Positions 12,501 through 23,136 of a stretch of 64,000 nucleotides of DNA are shown piece by piece. Positions within the stretch are counted from its first letter, which is position 1. Every line of letters begins with the position of its first letter. Under the pieces are notes generated by a model that made no database searches, had not been told where the DNA came from, and saw only the letters and a program-made list of their open reading frames with translations. The stretch spans positions 62,476,107 through 62,540,106 of the forward strand of contig NC_077227.1 in assembly GCF_027887165.1 (NCBI RefSeq). Reading direction: 5' to 3'. This stretch comes from Monodelphis domestica. Lineage: Eukaryota; Chordata; Mammalia; Didelphimorphia; Didelphidae. Made by a program: the position numbers and the translations under genes.

Positions 12501-15500
12501 TATAAACTCCCTTTTGGAACAGAACCTTTTTGTTTGTTTGTTTGTTTGTTTGTTTGTTTGTTTCCCCTCTATGTCCCAAATGCTAGTAGGACATGTCTAT
12601 TCAAATTACTATTTAATCAGTAGGCTTTCTTTGAATAATGATTATTATTCTAGGTGGGTTCTGCCCTGGGACAATAATGAATGGTAATTCTAATAGGGAC
12701 TTTCTTTCATTCAACAAATATTAATTGAGCACCTACTGTGTGCTAAGCACAGAGGCACTGTGGTTAAAAACAAGCAGGATAGAAAATTAGATATAAAATA
12801 AGGATGACTGTAGGCTAAGTAACTGAGGAAAACTTCATAGAGAAGGAGGACTTGAACTGGGCTCTGAAGAATGGGTAGAATTTGTACAAGCCCAGATGAA
12901 AGGAGAAAACATTTTAGACAAAGTGAGGGACCCAAAAAAGACCCAACGGTTAGAATGTGCAAAGCGTATTGGGAAGGAAATGAGCAGCCCCAGGCTGTCT
13001 ATAGCAGAGGGCACATGTCAAAGAATGACCACAAGGCTATAGAGCTGGAAGAGGCCTTGGAGGTCATTGAATCCAAACAAATAATTTTCCAGTTGAGGTC
13101 CAGAGGAGGAAAAGATTTTCCTGAGGTCACACATGGGCTGCCAAGATTTGAGTCCAGGTTCTTTGACTTCAAATCTAGAACTTGAAACGGGAGAATTTAA
13201 GACTTAAGAATTGCTGATATTAGGAATCTCCACTTTGCTCACAGATGCCCTGGGAGATCTATCCATTTCCTAGTCCAAGAGAGACAGTGGTGAGTCATGC
13301 TGGTGATTACAGAAATTTATCTTAGCTGAAGCCAACCCAGCAAGAACTGGACATTACAGCAGAGAGGCAGCTCCTTTTCAGGATCCGGCCAGCAGACAAC
13401 TAGGTCGTGTGAAAGCTAACTTTGCTGGCAAGTCCACTGTCTGCATTCCAGGGAGGACGGAGGAGTGGCAAACAATAAAAAACAACCCACTCTGAAAGGC
13501 CCCGTCCTTGAAGACTGATGACTTGATATAGAGACGTGCCATATTGCACTTGGAATCAAACTCAGTCAAGAAGTGGCCCAGGATAGTTTCTGACTTGGAT
13601 GGAAATTGACTCACCGAGAGTCTGACCACTGATTTAGGAGAATTCATTTTTAGACCAGCCCAAACTTGCTCTAAATTTTGGCAAAACAAATACACTTAAC
13701 TACTTGGGACGTTTTCTTATTTGCGCTATTATTCAACAAACATTTATTAAACTTCTATATGCTTAAGCCAGTATGAGGTACAAAACTCTTAAGGAACAAC
13801 TAGGTGGCACAGAGGATGGAGTACTGGAAGACTCATCTTCCTGAGCTCAAATCTGGCTTCGGTGATTTACTAGTTGTACATCCCTGGGCAAGTCACTTAA
13901 TGCTGTTTGCCTCAGTTTCCTCATCTGTAAAATGAGTGGAGAAGAATTTTAGTATCTTTACCAAGAAAACCTCAAAAGGGGATCACAGAGTCATAAATAA
14001 CTGAACACTGAACAAAACTCTTGATGGCATAAACCCTAGAATTTATAGTCTAGTAGAGGAGATAGATAAGAAACACACACCTTCACACAAACCTAGAATA
14101 TGTGTAATATACACAATACTTAGCAGAATATGTTAGTGTTCATCAGAGAGATATAAACCAAGTGTTATAGGAATTCAAAAGATCAAAGGACTGGAAGGAA
14201 TCAGGGAAGGCTTCATGGATGAGATAGCTTTTGAGTTGGACTTCAGAGGTTGGGTTGGAATTGTAGAAAGGCTATTCCAGGTAGGAGGAAGGAGGTGGGA
14301 GGTGGGAGGTGAAAAACTGTGGAATATGAGTAAGAAATCCTGTATAGTCCAGTTTGGTTGATTCACGAAGGGGAATCGTGAGAGTTAAGAAATAAAAAAT
14401 ATGGAGAATCTTGAGTTTGGGCTCACATCCAAATTGTAAATGACTAATGCCAATCCTGTGAGACAGTGTGGGAGAGTGGGTAGTGTGTTGGGCTTGGAAT
14501 CAAGAAGACCTGAAGCTCTGTTACTTAGCTGTACAACTATGGATATCAGTCACTTAACTTAATATAAGTAACTGAGTCTGAATGAAATTGCAATGACCTT
14601 TGGGATATTCATCATTTCCAGAAAGAAGAGCCCTAAGCTGGCCTCAAGGGCTTCCCCATGTTTTCTCCCTTTGCAGAGTGGCTGTGGCCTTGTGCAGTGG
14701 AAACCTTAGCCTGAATCTCCTGCAGCAATGCATCCAGAGGGCCCTGACGTTGGATAGCAGGATCTGCAAGTTCTCCCTCTGGATGGGTGATGGCACAGGG
14801 GATATTTCCAAGCTGCTGGAGATCCTGGATCGAGAGGCAGTAAGGTAACTTTAGATAGCAGAGTATTCCAGTTGGAGCCTGAGCTCTGGGATAGGGTTCC
14901 TCTCCTAGGAAGGAGAGAAATCAAGGGAACTTAAGGGCAACTAGAGAACACAGCGGATAGAGAGCCAGACCTGGAGACGGAAGGAAATGGTTTGAAATCT
15001 GACCTCAGATATTTCCTAGCTATATGGTCCTGGCTAAGTCACTTAACCCTAATTACCTAGCCCTTGCTACTCTTCTGTCTTAGAATTGATACTAAGACAC
15101 AAGGTGAGGGTTTAAAAAAGGAAACAGAAAGAAATGAAGGGGGCTTAATAAGCAGATGGCAAGAGGGAAACTTCTGACTCTTTAGGGAGGTTAAATCAGG
15201 AAAAGCTCAGATTAGACTGAATGACTTCACTTCCTCTGGCTTAAGAACTATTCAGGTTTCCAAGGAAATCTCCCAGATTTTTAAATCACTCAGTTGGAAC
15301 TGGGGACCTTTTGTACCCTGGGGCAGTTAGAGACTAAGGGGTTACCTTCCCACCCATTTTAAATTAAATTCACCTTGAGCTTTAGAAAGTACTTTCTCTA
15401 TGCAAGGCTTTGTGTTCAAGACCAAAGGGCTATTCTTGCCCTCAAGGAATTTACATTTTTCCAAGATGTTCTCTGGTCACTAATGAAAGTTGATGGGATA

Positions 15501-17351
15501 TAATTTTGATTGAGAAAGATTGAATTAGATGTGGGAGAAGATTGTTTGCCTTAGAATAAATGGAGACTTTTATCACCTTAGGGTAAGTAGAGGAAATCTT
15601 ACTCTTCAGAAATCTTACTTAATGGCTCCAGAAGCATATCTAAAAGTTTAAATTCCTCTCCCAAGAAATATAATCTATTTTAAAATGGGACCTTTGAGAA
15701 CTGTGGGAATAGATATTGAAGGAATGAAAAGGAAGGACCGCAGGAATAATAGAAACAAGGGGAACACGTCCATAGAATCATAGATTTAAAGCCAGAAGAA
15801 ATCCTGGGGATCATATTTCCCCCTCCCTCTCATCATAAAGATGAAGAACCTAAGCTCCAGAAAGAAGTGTATTGTCGGAGGTCACACAGGGAGTGGAACT
15901 GGGATTCGACCCCTGATGAGTCAGTGCTCTTTTCATTCCTCCATGCATAACTGGCAAAATGGAGCCACTGGAGAATATTTCTGGTTAATGGACTATGGGA
16001 AACACAGCTATAAGCATTTGAGTTGTTAATTTAATTAATTAAGTTAAGATTAGGTGTATCAGATATAGTGTGTTGTAGTAGGAAAAGTACAGTCGTCCCT
16101 CACTATATCGCAATTCACTTATCATGGCTGCACTGTATCATGGGTTTTAAATATATATATATATATATATATTTAAAATATATATTTAAAATTCTATCAT
16201 GGAGTTTTCACTATCCAGACTGTACACAATGGAAATGCAGTATGCCACTACTGCTTCTGTAAGTTTGCCAACATGGGATTGTACACAGCACACTATTGGC
16301 TGATGGAATGAAAGGCAACCAACTGAAGTGCTGTGTTCTGTATCCTGGGTACTGATTGCCTCAGTGACTGTAGCATCGGTCTGTTTGCTCTCCCTCACTG
16401 TGACCAGACCTTCAGCATCTCTCCATGTCCACTTCACATTAGTGTCTGATTGCCACATTTTGCTCTGCAGTGTTGTGTTTTTTGTGAAGTTTTTGTAAAA
16501 GTTACAATTTATTTCAAGCCCTATGCCACCCAAACATTTTGTCTGCTAAGGCTTCGGGCAGTGAATCCAAGCACCAGAGGAAGATGCTTGCCATTAAAGA
16601 ATAATAAAATAAATATAATTCTGTTATTTGGGGGATTTCCACCTATCCTGGGGGTCTCTAGAATGTAATTCCTGTGATAGGTGAGGGATCTCTGTACTTA
16701 TTTTGGAGTCCAAAGAAAATCTTAATGGACATTCTTAACACCCTTACCTACTTGCTACTAGCTGAGTGACTTTGGGTAAGTCATTTAACATCTCTGGGTT
16801 TCATTAGCTTTCTGACCCTGATCTGTCATGGTTCTCCTTAGTAAAAGGTACTACAAACCATGAAAAAGGAGCTCCTACTGCCAGGTGAATGGCAGTGCCA
16901 AGCTCAAAGGCAGGGGAATGAGACAGTTCTATGGACCAACTGTTGCCTTAGTGCATAACAGTGATTGTTCAACCAAGAAGTATAGAACACCACAGCACAT
17001 TCCTCCTTTGTATCTGTGTGTATTTCAGGGTTCTGGACATTCAGAAGGAACATGGGTTTGTGACCTCTAAGCTCTTCACAACAAAGGTAAGAAGGATAGG
17101 AGGGTAGGCATCAGGAAGATGGATGGTTTCTGAGTGATGCTTATCAAAGGGTCACTGACTCAAACAAGCCACAGAAATCACACCCTCCAGATCCATTGTG
17201 TACCAAATTCTAACCTGCTGTCCCTAGGAGAAAGGGTCTTTGATTTGGATTAGTTGGGCTGGGGTCTTAAGTTTTAAGATTTTTTTAATATCTTTTCTTT
17301 TTAACATCACTTACATTTCCATGTATAGCCTGGAAATGTTATTTGTGCGTG

Positions 17352-17435
<84 letters not shown>

Positions 17436-17688
17436 CATGTGTATGTGTGTATATTTCTGTGTGCATATATATATGGGATAGACAGATGTACAGATGGATG
17501 GACAGACAGAGAGAAAGACAGAGAGGCAAACAGGCAGACAGAAAGACAGACAAACAGGTAGATATGGATATCTAAGTATATTCCCCAATTCCCTATTTAG
17601 GGAATGATCCCTTGAAACAAAGATTAAAAAAAAAAAGAAAAAGAAAAGAGGAAAAACATCAGTTAATACTAGTCAACACACTGAGTCT

Positions 17689-17728
<40 letters not shown>

Positions 17729-19502
17729 TTCATTACTCACCTTCTGCAAAGAAGGAAAAGAGGTATAATTTTCTCATCTCTTCTAATTTTAAATTAATAA
17801 TCATAATTACACAGTTAATTTTCATTCATTGTTACTGTGGTTATTTCCACTGAGATTATAGTCATTGAGTAAGTAGTTTTCTTGGTTCTGCTTATTTCTT
17901 TTTTTTTAAACCCCTTCTTTCCATTTTAGAATCCATACTATGTATTGGTTCCAAGGCAAAAGAGCTGTAAGGGCTAGGGTAGTGGGGGTTAAATGACTCA
18001 CCTAGGGATCCAGTTTCTGCTTCTATCTTGATTAGTAGAACTGATCTACTCAAGATTGGTTAAGATAGCTCTTTCCATGCTTCTCGGAATCTTTTTTATA
18101 GAGGCAACATAGTAATATTCCATTATATTTATGTACCACAATCCATTTAGTCATTCTCCAGCCCATGGCTAAACTACTCTGTTGAAGTCTTGAGTTCTAG
18201 TCTCACAGTTTGACTGCTAGCTAGCTGTGGGTTACCTTGGAAAGCTCTTTCCTCTATACTACATTGAAGTCATTGGTCCAAGGGGATCTCTTTACAGAAG
18301 AGATCGGAAATAGATGAGCAGAAGAAAGTAAGAATTACTTGCCCAGGGTCATACAACTAGGAAGTATCTGCGGCCACATTTGAACCCAGGTCTTCCTGAC
18401 TCCAGGTCTGGCTCTCTATCCACTATCCTACCTAATTGTCCTGATTCATAGGGTTTTTTTTTGTTTTTGTTTTTAAGATTTGCAGCTTTTCCTCACAAGA
18501 ACACTGAGATGTAGGGCAAACCCCACTTCCGTGTTCTAATTAACAGAACTCAGATCTTAAGACTGCTGAGACAAATAATGGGAATGTAATATTCTTCCCA
18601 ACCAGTAAAACTGCTCAGTTCTGACTAAAACAATGAAATCTGAAAACAAGTAACAGAGGTTTTCCAAATTGTGATCATTCCACGGAAAATGTGATTACCA
18701 AGTCTCTACTCTCTTTTTCAGCAATCGCCCTTGTCTTGAGCAAATAGGAATCAATGTTCAGACTTATATATACTGTGTTGTGTGAAACACCACAGGGATA
18801 AAGGAAATAAGCACTGCTTGTAGAAATAAAAAGAGGAAAGGGGGGGAAATGTAAGGAGGCAATGTAAATTGTAAGGCAGAAATGTCAGATTCTCAGGCAG
18901 CTAGGATGCTTAGTGGTTAGAGCACAAGGTCTGAAGTCAAGAAGATCTGAGTTCCAATGCAGTCTCAGACATTTACTAGCTCTATACCTCTGGGCAAAGC
19001 ACTAAACCTTTATTTGCTTCAGTTCCTCATCTATAAAATGGGACACACGGAGAAGGAAATAGCAAAGCTCTCCAGTTATCTCTGCCAAGAAAACCCCAAA
19101 TAAGAACACAAAAGAGTTGGGCAGGACTGAAAAGGACCAAAGGACAACAAATGTTAGATTCCCACCCCTCTCTCCCTGACCTCAGGCTAATCACATCACC
19201 CCTCTGTGCCTTAGTTTGCTTCCCTATAAAATGGGAAGAATGACTGATGCTCTATGGCAGATAAAATATCAAGTGTTTAATGCCTCAGAAACCAAAGGAT
19301 GATTGAAGTGATCTGTCTTTTAGGAGACCTGACCGGCATGTTCAAGTACTCTTAGACTTTTTGAGGCGAGGCTTTGACAAAGCTTTTCTTGCTTCTCTCC
19401 TAGGTCACTTGTGTTGCTGAGACTAGAGACAAGCAACAAGCGACTCAGCTCCGAAGTGCCCTGTTAGAACGTTACCCAACCCTAGAGTGGCTGCTGCAGT
19501 AA
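3600..19502 (+). CDS. Threonine dehydratase-like PLP enzyme with ACT-like C-terminus (3' seven exons)
   Basis: Seven exons: 3600-3765, 4122-4209, 5066-5141, 5270-5395, 14677-14844, 17029-17086 and 19404-19502 (stop TAA). All have AG/GT borders, the phases fit, and together they give 259 residues with no stop. The product looks like the C-terminal two thirds of a fold-type II PLP enzyme that deaminates threonine or serine, probably cytosolic. [19 protein letters not shown] and [11 protein letters not shown] match the segment that carries the phosphate-binding glycine loop. [12 protein letters not shown] and [18 protein letters not shown] match the conserved C-terminal half of the catalytic domain. 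[29 protein letters not shown] resembles the ACT-like regulatory part of threonine ammonia-lyases. The exons with the catalytic lysine lie left of the window. The glycine loop is not the usual GGGG. Serine racemase is the main alternative, but the ACT-like tail argues against it. Confidence 0.85.
4223..4427 (-). mobile_element. SINE (WSINE1-like), full length
   Basis: Complete minus-strand copy from AAACCCTTACCTTCCATCTT to CTACCCAGCTGCCCCC, inside the intron between 4209 and 5066. Low divergence from the other copies. Confidence 0.9.
5558..7658 (+). mobile_element. L1 fragment, ORF2 3' half, with 17-bp target duplication
   Basis: The three forward frames together match the ORF2 reverse transcriptase from [18 protein letters not shown] through the catalytic box, here FVDD at 5813-5824 (family FADD), to the C-terminal part with [10 protein letters not shown] and [20 protein letters not shown]. 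Several frameshifts and stops interrupt it, so it is dead. The direct repeat AAGATATAGTTTGCCCT occurs at 5558-5574 and 7642-7658. The 3' end stops inside what is normally the start of the 3' untranslated region (compare 23520-24015), so the copy lacks the usual tail. Confidence 0.85.
7690..9960 (-). mobile_element. Old L1 ORF2 fragment, minus strand
   Basis: The reverse strand encodes diverged L1 ORF2, for example [14 protein letters not shown] at about 7790-7850. The pattern ATTGATATGGTCAATGATAC near 9090 is the antisense of the region upstream of the reverse transcriptase core. Many stops; older than the plus-strand L1 beside it. With that L1 it forms a head-opposed pair inside one intron. 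Confidence 0.8.
9961..10491. other. Unassigned block, possibly an old LTR
   Basis: No coding signal. GACAATAAAACAATATAAGG near 10366 could be the polyadenylation region of an LTR, with a TG-starting segment near 9978, but I found no matching ends. Confidence 0.3.
10492..11566 (+). mobile_element. Solo LTR A, endogenous retrovirus
   Basis: LTR body 10496-11562, beginning TGTAAACCTC and ending AAATCTCACA. It is flanked by the 4-bp duplication AAAT on both sides (10492-10495 and 11563-11566). The same family as 54500-55649, with the shared segment CCCTGGCGACCACCTTATAT near its end. No internal retroviral sequence is attached, so it is a solo LTR. A fossil; age not measurable here, but the ends and target duplication are clean. 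Confidence 0.8.
11745..12005 (+). mobile_element. CORE-SINE (MIR/Ther-like)
   Basis: Plus-strand head with GTGGCTAGAATGCTAGAGTG, the core CTACCTGGTCAAGTCACTTAAC, then TTTGTAAACCTTAAAGCACA. Diverged. Confidence 0.55.
12291..12442 (+). mobile_element. Very short L1 3' tail with target duplication
   Basis: About 120 bp of L1 3' untranslated end: ACATGTATAACCCAATGGAA, a G-rich tract, then ATATTCTAAATTTTAAAAA. It is bracketed by AAATAAGTTCTGA-type direct repeats at about 12292-12304 and 12428-12440. An extreme 5' truncation. Confidence 0.7.
12525..12563 (+). repeat. (GTTT)n microsatellite
   Basis: Run of GTTT units on the plus strand. Confidence 0.9.
12690..12800 (+). repeat. Ancient interspersed repeat (L2/MIR-like)
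   Basis: ATTCAACAAATATTAATTGA followed by GCACCTACTGTGTGCTAAGC, a pattern typical of old mammalian repeats. Confidence 0.5.
13022..13185 (+). mobile_element. CORE-SINE (MIR-like)
   Basis: GAGCTGGAAGAGGCCTTGGA, GAGGTCCAGAGGAGGAAAAG and TGAGGTCACACATGGGC in the family order; diverged. Confidence 0.5.
13190..13790. other. Unassigned intron sequence
   Basis: No repeat family or coding exon recognised. The 105-codon minus-strand open frame here has no homology I recognise and no splice context. Confidence 0.4.
13796..14015 (+). mobile_element. MAR1-type SINE
   Basis: AACTAGGTGGCACAGAGGAT head, TGCCTCAGTTTCCTCATCTG in the middle and TTTACCAAGAAAACCTCAAA in the tail. Old L2/L3-like sequence follows to about 14300. 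Confidence 0.7.
14935..15122 (+). mobile_element. SINE (WSINE1-like)
   Basis: Plus-strand copy from GGGCAACTAGAGAACACAGC to CAAGGTGAGGGTTTAAAAAA, just downstream of the exon ending at 14844. Confidence 0.8.
15779..15945 (+). mobile_element. CORE-SINE (MIR-like)
   Basis: TTTAAAGCCAGAAGAAATCC, then AGGTCACACAGGGAGTGGAA and GGATTCGACCCCTGATGAG; diverged. Confidence 0.45.
16088..16696 (+). mobile_element. Tigger/pogo-type DNA transposon, internally deleted
   Basis: The body 16090-16694 is flanked by TA on both sides. The ends form imperfect inverted repeats: CAGTCGTCCCTCACTATATC at the left and the complement of CAGAGATCCCTCACCTATCA at the right. Near the right end (about 16545-16605) one frame reads [20 protein letters not shown], like the start of a Tigger transposase; the rest of the gene is missing. 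A non-autonomous deletion derivative. An AT dinucleotide run lies inside at about 16150-16192. Confidence 0.75.
17353..17575 (+). repeat. (AG)n microsatellite followed by GACA-rich repeat
   Basis: About 80 bp of AG (17353-17433), then TG/AT-rich sequence and a degenerate GACA/GACAGACA array to about 17565. In the intron after the exon ending at 17086. Confidence 0.95.
17691..17725. repeat. (TA)n microsatellite
   Basis: Run of alternating TA. Confidence 0.95.
17900..18010 (-). mobile_element. SINE (WSINE1-like), 5' part missing
   Basis: AAACCCCTTCTTTCCATTTTA through GGGCTAGGGTAGTGGGGG. The head is absent. Confidence 0.7.
18337..18445 (-). mobile_element. SINE head and core, minus strand
   Basis: ACTTGCCCAGGGTCATACAA to CTATCCACTATCCTACCTAA. 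It may be the missing head of the fragment at 17900-18010 or a separate copy. Confidence 0.6.
18893..19150 (+). mobile_element. MAR1-type SINE
   Basis: Head CAGGCAGCTAGGATGCTTAG, middle TTTGCTTCAGTTCCTCATCT, tail CTGCCAAGAAAACCCCAAAT. About 250 bp upstream of the last exon of the PLP enzyme gene. Confidence 0.75.
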
Positions 19503-20150
19503 GAGAGCATTAGTTTCATCACGGGGCACCAGCTACAGCATCCTCATTAGCCATCCCGAGAAGCCCCTGTGGTTGTAGGTCCTCAATGGCGGGGTTGGCT
19601 CTAAATCTGGCTCTGCTGTTGCCTTTTGGGACTATTCTAGGAGAGTCACAGCCTCTGTGGTCATCCGTCTTAAAGCCCTTGAAGTTTTAATGAATGACCA
19701 TGAGATTATTCTTTTCTCCCTCTTTCTGGGGGAGGCGGTAGACAGAGCATGGCTACATAGTTCTATATGGCTGGCTATATTATGGAGGGTTAGACTGATT
19801 AAGGTTAGATGGTTTGGATCTGAAAGAGTCTGACACTGGAATTTTGTTATGCCTCTCAGTTGACCAGCTAACCAGACGCTGTGCTAGTGTAACTCTTGAA
19901 TAGGCATATGGTGCCCCACTTTTTCTCTGCTCTAGTTCATATATTTCTTGCCCTCCCGTTGGGAGCTCTAGGATTCTCAGGGATATGCCACAACCACTAG
20001 ATCACAACTCAGATTCTCTAGGCATTTTAGGGGTGATCCTAATATTGGAAAGGAATACAGTTATTACTTATTATAATCATTTATGAGTCCCCATCAATAT
20101 GCTTCCCATTTACACAATTGTGACAACACCATTAGTTCTATTTTTATTAT
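19503..20150 (+). other. Probable 3' untranslated region of the PLP enzyme gene
   Basis: Follows the stop codon at 19500-19502. No canonical AATAAA was found before the SINE at 20155, so the end of the transcript is unresolved. Confidence 0.4.
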
Positions 20151-20154
20151 TAAT

Positions 20155-20352
20155 ATTTAAACCCTCACCTTCCATCTTGAAATCAATACTGTGTATTGAT
20201 TCCAAGGCAGAAGAGTGGTAAGGGCTAGGCAATGGGCATCAAATGACTTGCCTGGGCTCACACAACTGGGAAGTGTCTGAGGTCAAATTTGAACCCAGGA
20301 CCTCCTGTCTCTAGGCGTGGCTCTCAATCCACTGAGACACCTACTTGCCCCT
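20155..20352 (-). mobile_element. SINE (WSINE1-like), full length
   Basis: AAACCCTCACCTTCCATCTT to GAGACACCTACTTGCCCCTG on the minus strand. Confidence 0.88.
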
Positions 20353-21355
20353 GACACCATTAGCTCTTAAACATAAAACATTTATTTAATAATAGGCAAA
20401 AGCAATAATGATTCTTGTTGCATCTCCAAGAGGGGCTAGAAGCTCTTCTTGGTTGTGTTGTACTGAGGAGACCAAAAATGATCTCTTAGGAACCTCTATA
20501 TCTTCAGAAGGTATAGAGGGAATTAAAGAAGAAAAATGGAAGTTCTGGGAGAGCGAGCATTGGTTCTTTTATGTGGATTTGAAGAGGAGAAAGAGAAAGT
20601 AAGATGAAAAGAAGACTAGTGTAAAAAAGAGAGAGAGGTACAGGAGAGGAAAAGCATAGAAACTTGGAGGAAAGGAAGGAAGGAAGCATCAGGTCTATCT
20701 GAAACAGACAAAGGAGGCTTCAATATCCACACAGAACCATAAATAGTTAGATATAGAGATATGTCAGACTTTAACGGGTAAACAAGAGGGAGGATAATAC
20801 AGGAGAGTTATTCATAAGCAAAGCATATTTCCAGATGCTGAAGGATCTTAGAACTAGGGCAGATGGCAATATCAAATATGAATACTCTGAACCATTTTAC
20901 TAATTTCATTAAGAGCCATAAGATAGTCATACTTAAGTGTAAGAGGTGGAGTTAGTTTCCCAGGCCACCATCTTCCCTCTACATGATCACAGACAAGGAA
21001 CTATTCTTGTGCTTTTGGCTAAAAACTGACCATTAAATAACTGAGGAGTTTTTATATAGAATGTAATTATGAAAGTTCAGGGCAATCTAGGATGGAAGCA
21101 GCTGTGTGAGAAAAGACCACTGTGCCTATATTAGAGGGTAGTAGTTGGGGCTGGGAGGGAAGAGATTTTTATCTTCTCCCCTTCACTCTCCAACCTCAAT
21201 TGGCCAATTGAGCTTACTTGTCCCATAAGGATAGGTCAAGTGCCTTAGGGAGTAGAAACCCACATCCTCCAGATAGAAAGACAGTATTCAAGCAGCTTAG
21301 AGAAGGGAATTCTGGAAGCAAAAGTGAGTCAACTATGGAATCCAGAGAGATTTAA
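20353..21355. other. Gene-free stretch
   Basis: Purine-rich around 20540-20690. No gene or repeat family recognised. Confidence 0.4.
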
Positions 21356-21508
21356 GGGGCAACTAGGTGGCTCAGTGGATAGGCCAGGCCTCCAGGAAGG
21401 TCCTGGGTTCAAATACTTCCTATCTGTGTGACCCTGGACAAATCATAGCCTAGCCTATACCACACTTCTTCATTCAAACAGATACTTAGTATTAATTCTA
21501 AGATGAAA

Positions 21509-21538
<30 letters not shown>
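21356..21538 (+). mobile_element. SINE (WSINE1-like) ending in a GA run
   Basis: GGGGCAACTAGGTGGCTCAG head, GGTCCTGGGTTCAAATACTT B box, shortened core, tail AAGATGAAAGGTGAGAG merging into (GA)n at 21512-21538. Confidence 0.75.
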
Positions 21539-21543
<5 letters not shown>

Positions 21544-21604
21544 TGAGCAAACTATCCAGTAGAGATAGAGGAGAGAAGGAGAAACTTTGTGAGTCTTCTC
21601 TAAG

Positions 21605-22225
21605 AAATGGACATTGATTGGAACTATGCCCAAAGGACTACAAAATTGTGCATACCCTTTGATCCAGTGATATCACTACTCAGTTTGTATCCCAATTAGA
21701 TAATAAAAAAAAAGCAAAAGGATCTACCTGTACAAGAATATTTATAGTAACTCTTTTTGTAGTGGCAAAGAATTGGAAATTGAGGGGATGTCCATCAGTG
21801 GGGGAATATAGCTGAACAAATTGTGGTATGTGCTGGCTAAGGAATACTATTATGCTATGAGAAATGATAAGCAAGATGATTTTACAAGAAAGCTGGAAAT
21901 ATCTGCAAGAACTGATGCAGAGATAATTAAGCAGAACCCGGAGAATTGCATACAGTAATAACAATACTAGATGATTATCTGTGAAAACTTGGCTACTCTC
22001 AGCAATGCAATGAACTGGGACAATTCTGAAAGGCATGATGGGGAATGCTATCCACCCCCAGAGAAGGAACTGTTGGATGTTGGAATCGTCTTTCTCATCA
22101 GTGTATTTATGGTTTTATTTTGGGGTTTTGCTTATGTATGACTTTGCTTTTACAACAATGACCATTATGGAAGTGTGTTTTGCATGACGATAAAAATAAA
22201 ATTTTTTTAAAAAGGAATAGACATT
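21605..22225 (+). mobile_element. L1 3' end
   Basis: Begins at AACTATGCCCAAAGGACTAC, the C-terminal part of ORF2, and passes through AAAGAATTGGAAATTGAGGG. It ends in TGCATGACGATAAAAATAAA. Imperfect direct repeats (GAAATGGACATTGA near 21604 and GAATAGACATTGA near 22216) probably mark the target site. Confidence 0.7.
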
Positions 22226-22914
22226 GAGACCCTGGAGGACCAGAATTGTTGTGGACAAGTGGCCTCTAATGTGTGTCTCAATAGATATTAACATACTTCC
22301 TGCTTGTTCCCACTCTTCTCATGGATGTTTGCTGTATTTGTGGGAAAGTATACTCCAGGTTTTAGGAGGGACTTTCCCCCCGCCCCAGGTATCTCTTCTT
22401 TCCCTCCCTTTTCTTATCCTCTGGTCCTCCTTTCTCTTAACCCAACCCCCTCTCTTTCCCCATCCCCCTTCCTTCCTGTTTCTCTCTACACTAAGAAAAT
22501 TTTTATCCTCCTTATTGTGTATTTTGTTCTCTCTTTCTCCCAGGTCTGATATGAATAGGATTCTAGTCCTACCCACTCTCCACCACCCCCTCCTCCCCTA
22601 CTTCATGGCAGTTTTTCTTCTCACTCCTCCTCCACATAAGATAGCCATTCCATACTACCTCCTCTTGGTATTTTTCACTGAGATTTTAGCTCATTCCACT
22701 ATATCCATCTCTCTTTCAGTCTCTTCCTCTGTCTCTGTCTTTGTCTTTCTGTCTCTCTTTCCAGAATACATGTCCGGGAGGGACTGTCATGTTAGTAAAC
22801 ACCTTTGCTTTGGGTGAGTTAATAGTCCCCTATTTTTAAAAGATCTTTCAAATATATGGGAGAAATTTAATAAAGGACTTACTATTTTGAATACAAAGTT
22901 GGAGCTGTAATATT
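22226..22914. other. Gene-free stretch, pyrimidine-rich
   Basis: C/T-rich block at about 22370-22760 that holds a 197-codon open frame with no recognisable domain. I treat the frame as composition-driven. Confidence 0.4.
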
Positions 22915-23090
22915 TAGTGCCATAATGTGCCAAGCTCTATGCTAAATGCTAGGAATACAAATATAAAAAGATGGGCAATCCCTGACCTCAATATACATAT
23001 ATTAAACATCTACTATGTGCCCAGCACAGTTCTAAACACTGAAGATACAAAAAAGATGATCTCTGCCCTCTAGGAGTTAACAATTTAAGG
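22915..23090 (+). repeat. Ancient interspersed repeat (L2/MIR-like)
   Basis: CATCTACTATGTGCCCAGCA and CTCTGCCCTCTAGGAGTTAA, the old mammalian pattern, here apparently twice in tandem. Confidence 0.5.
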
Positions 23091-23136
23091 TGGGGGAAGA
23101 GATAACCCACAGGGAAGCTGAAAAGTTGGGGACCAT

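Noticed and set aside
17240-17588. Arg-Glu and Ser-Leu open frames
   Set aside because: Encoded by the (AG)n microsatellite.
22224-22817. 197-codon plus-strand open frame
   Set aside because: Lies in a pyrimidine-rich stretch. The peptide is leucine/serine/proline-rich with no domain, and no splice or promoter context was seen.
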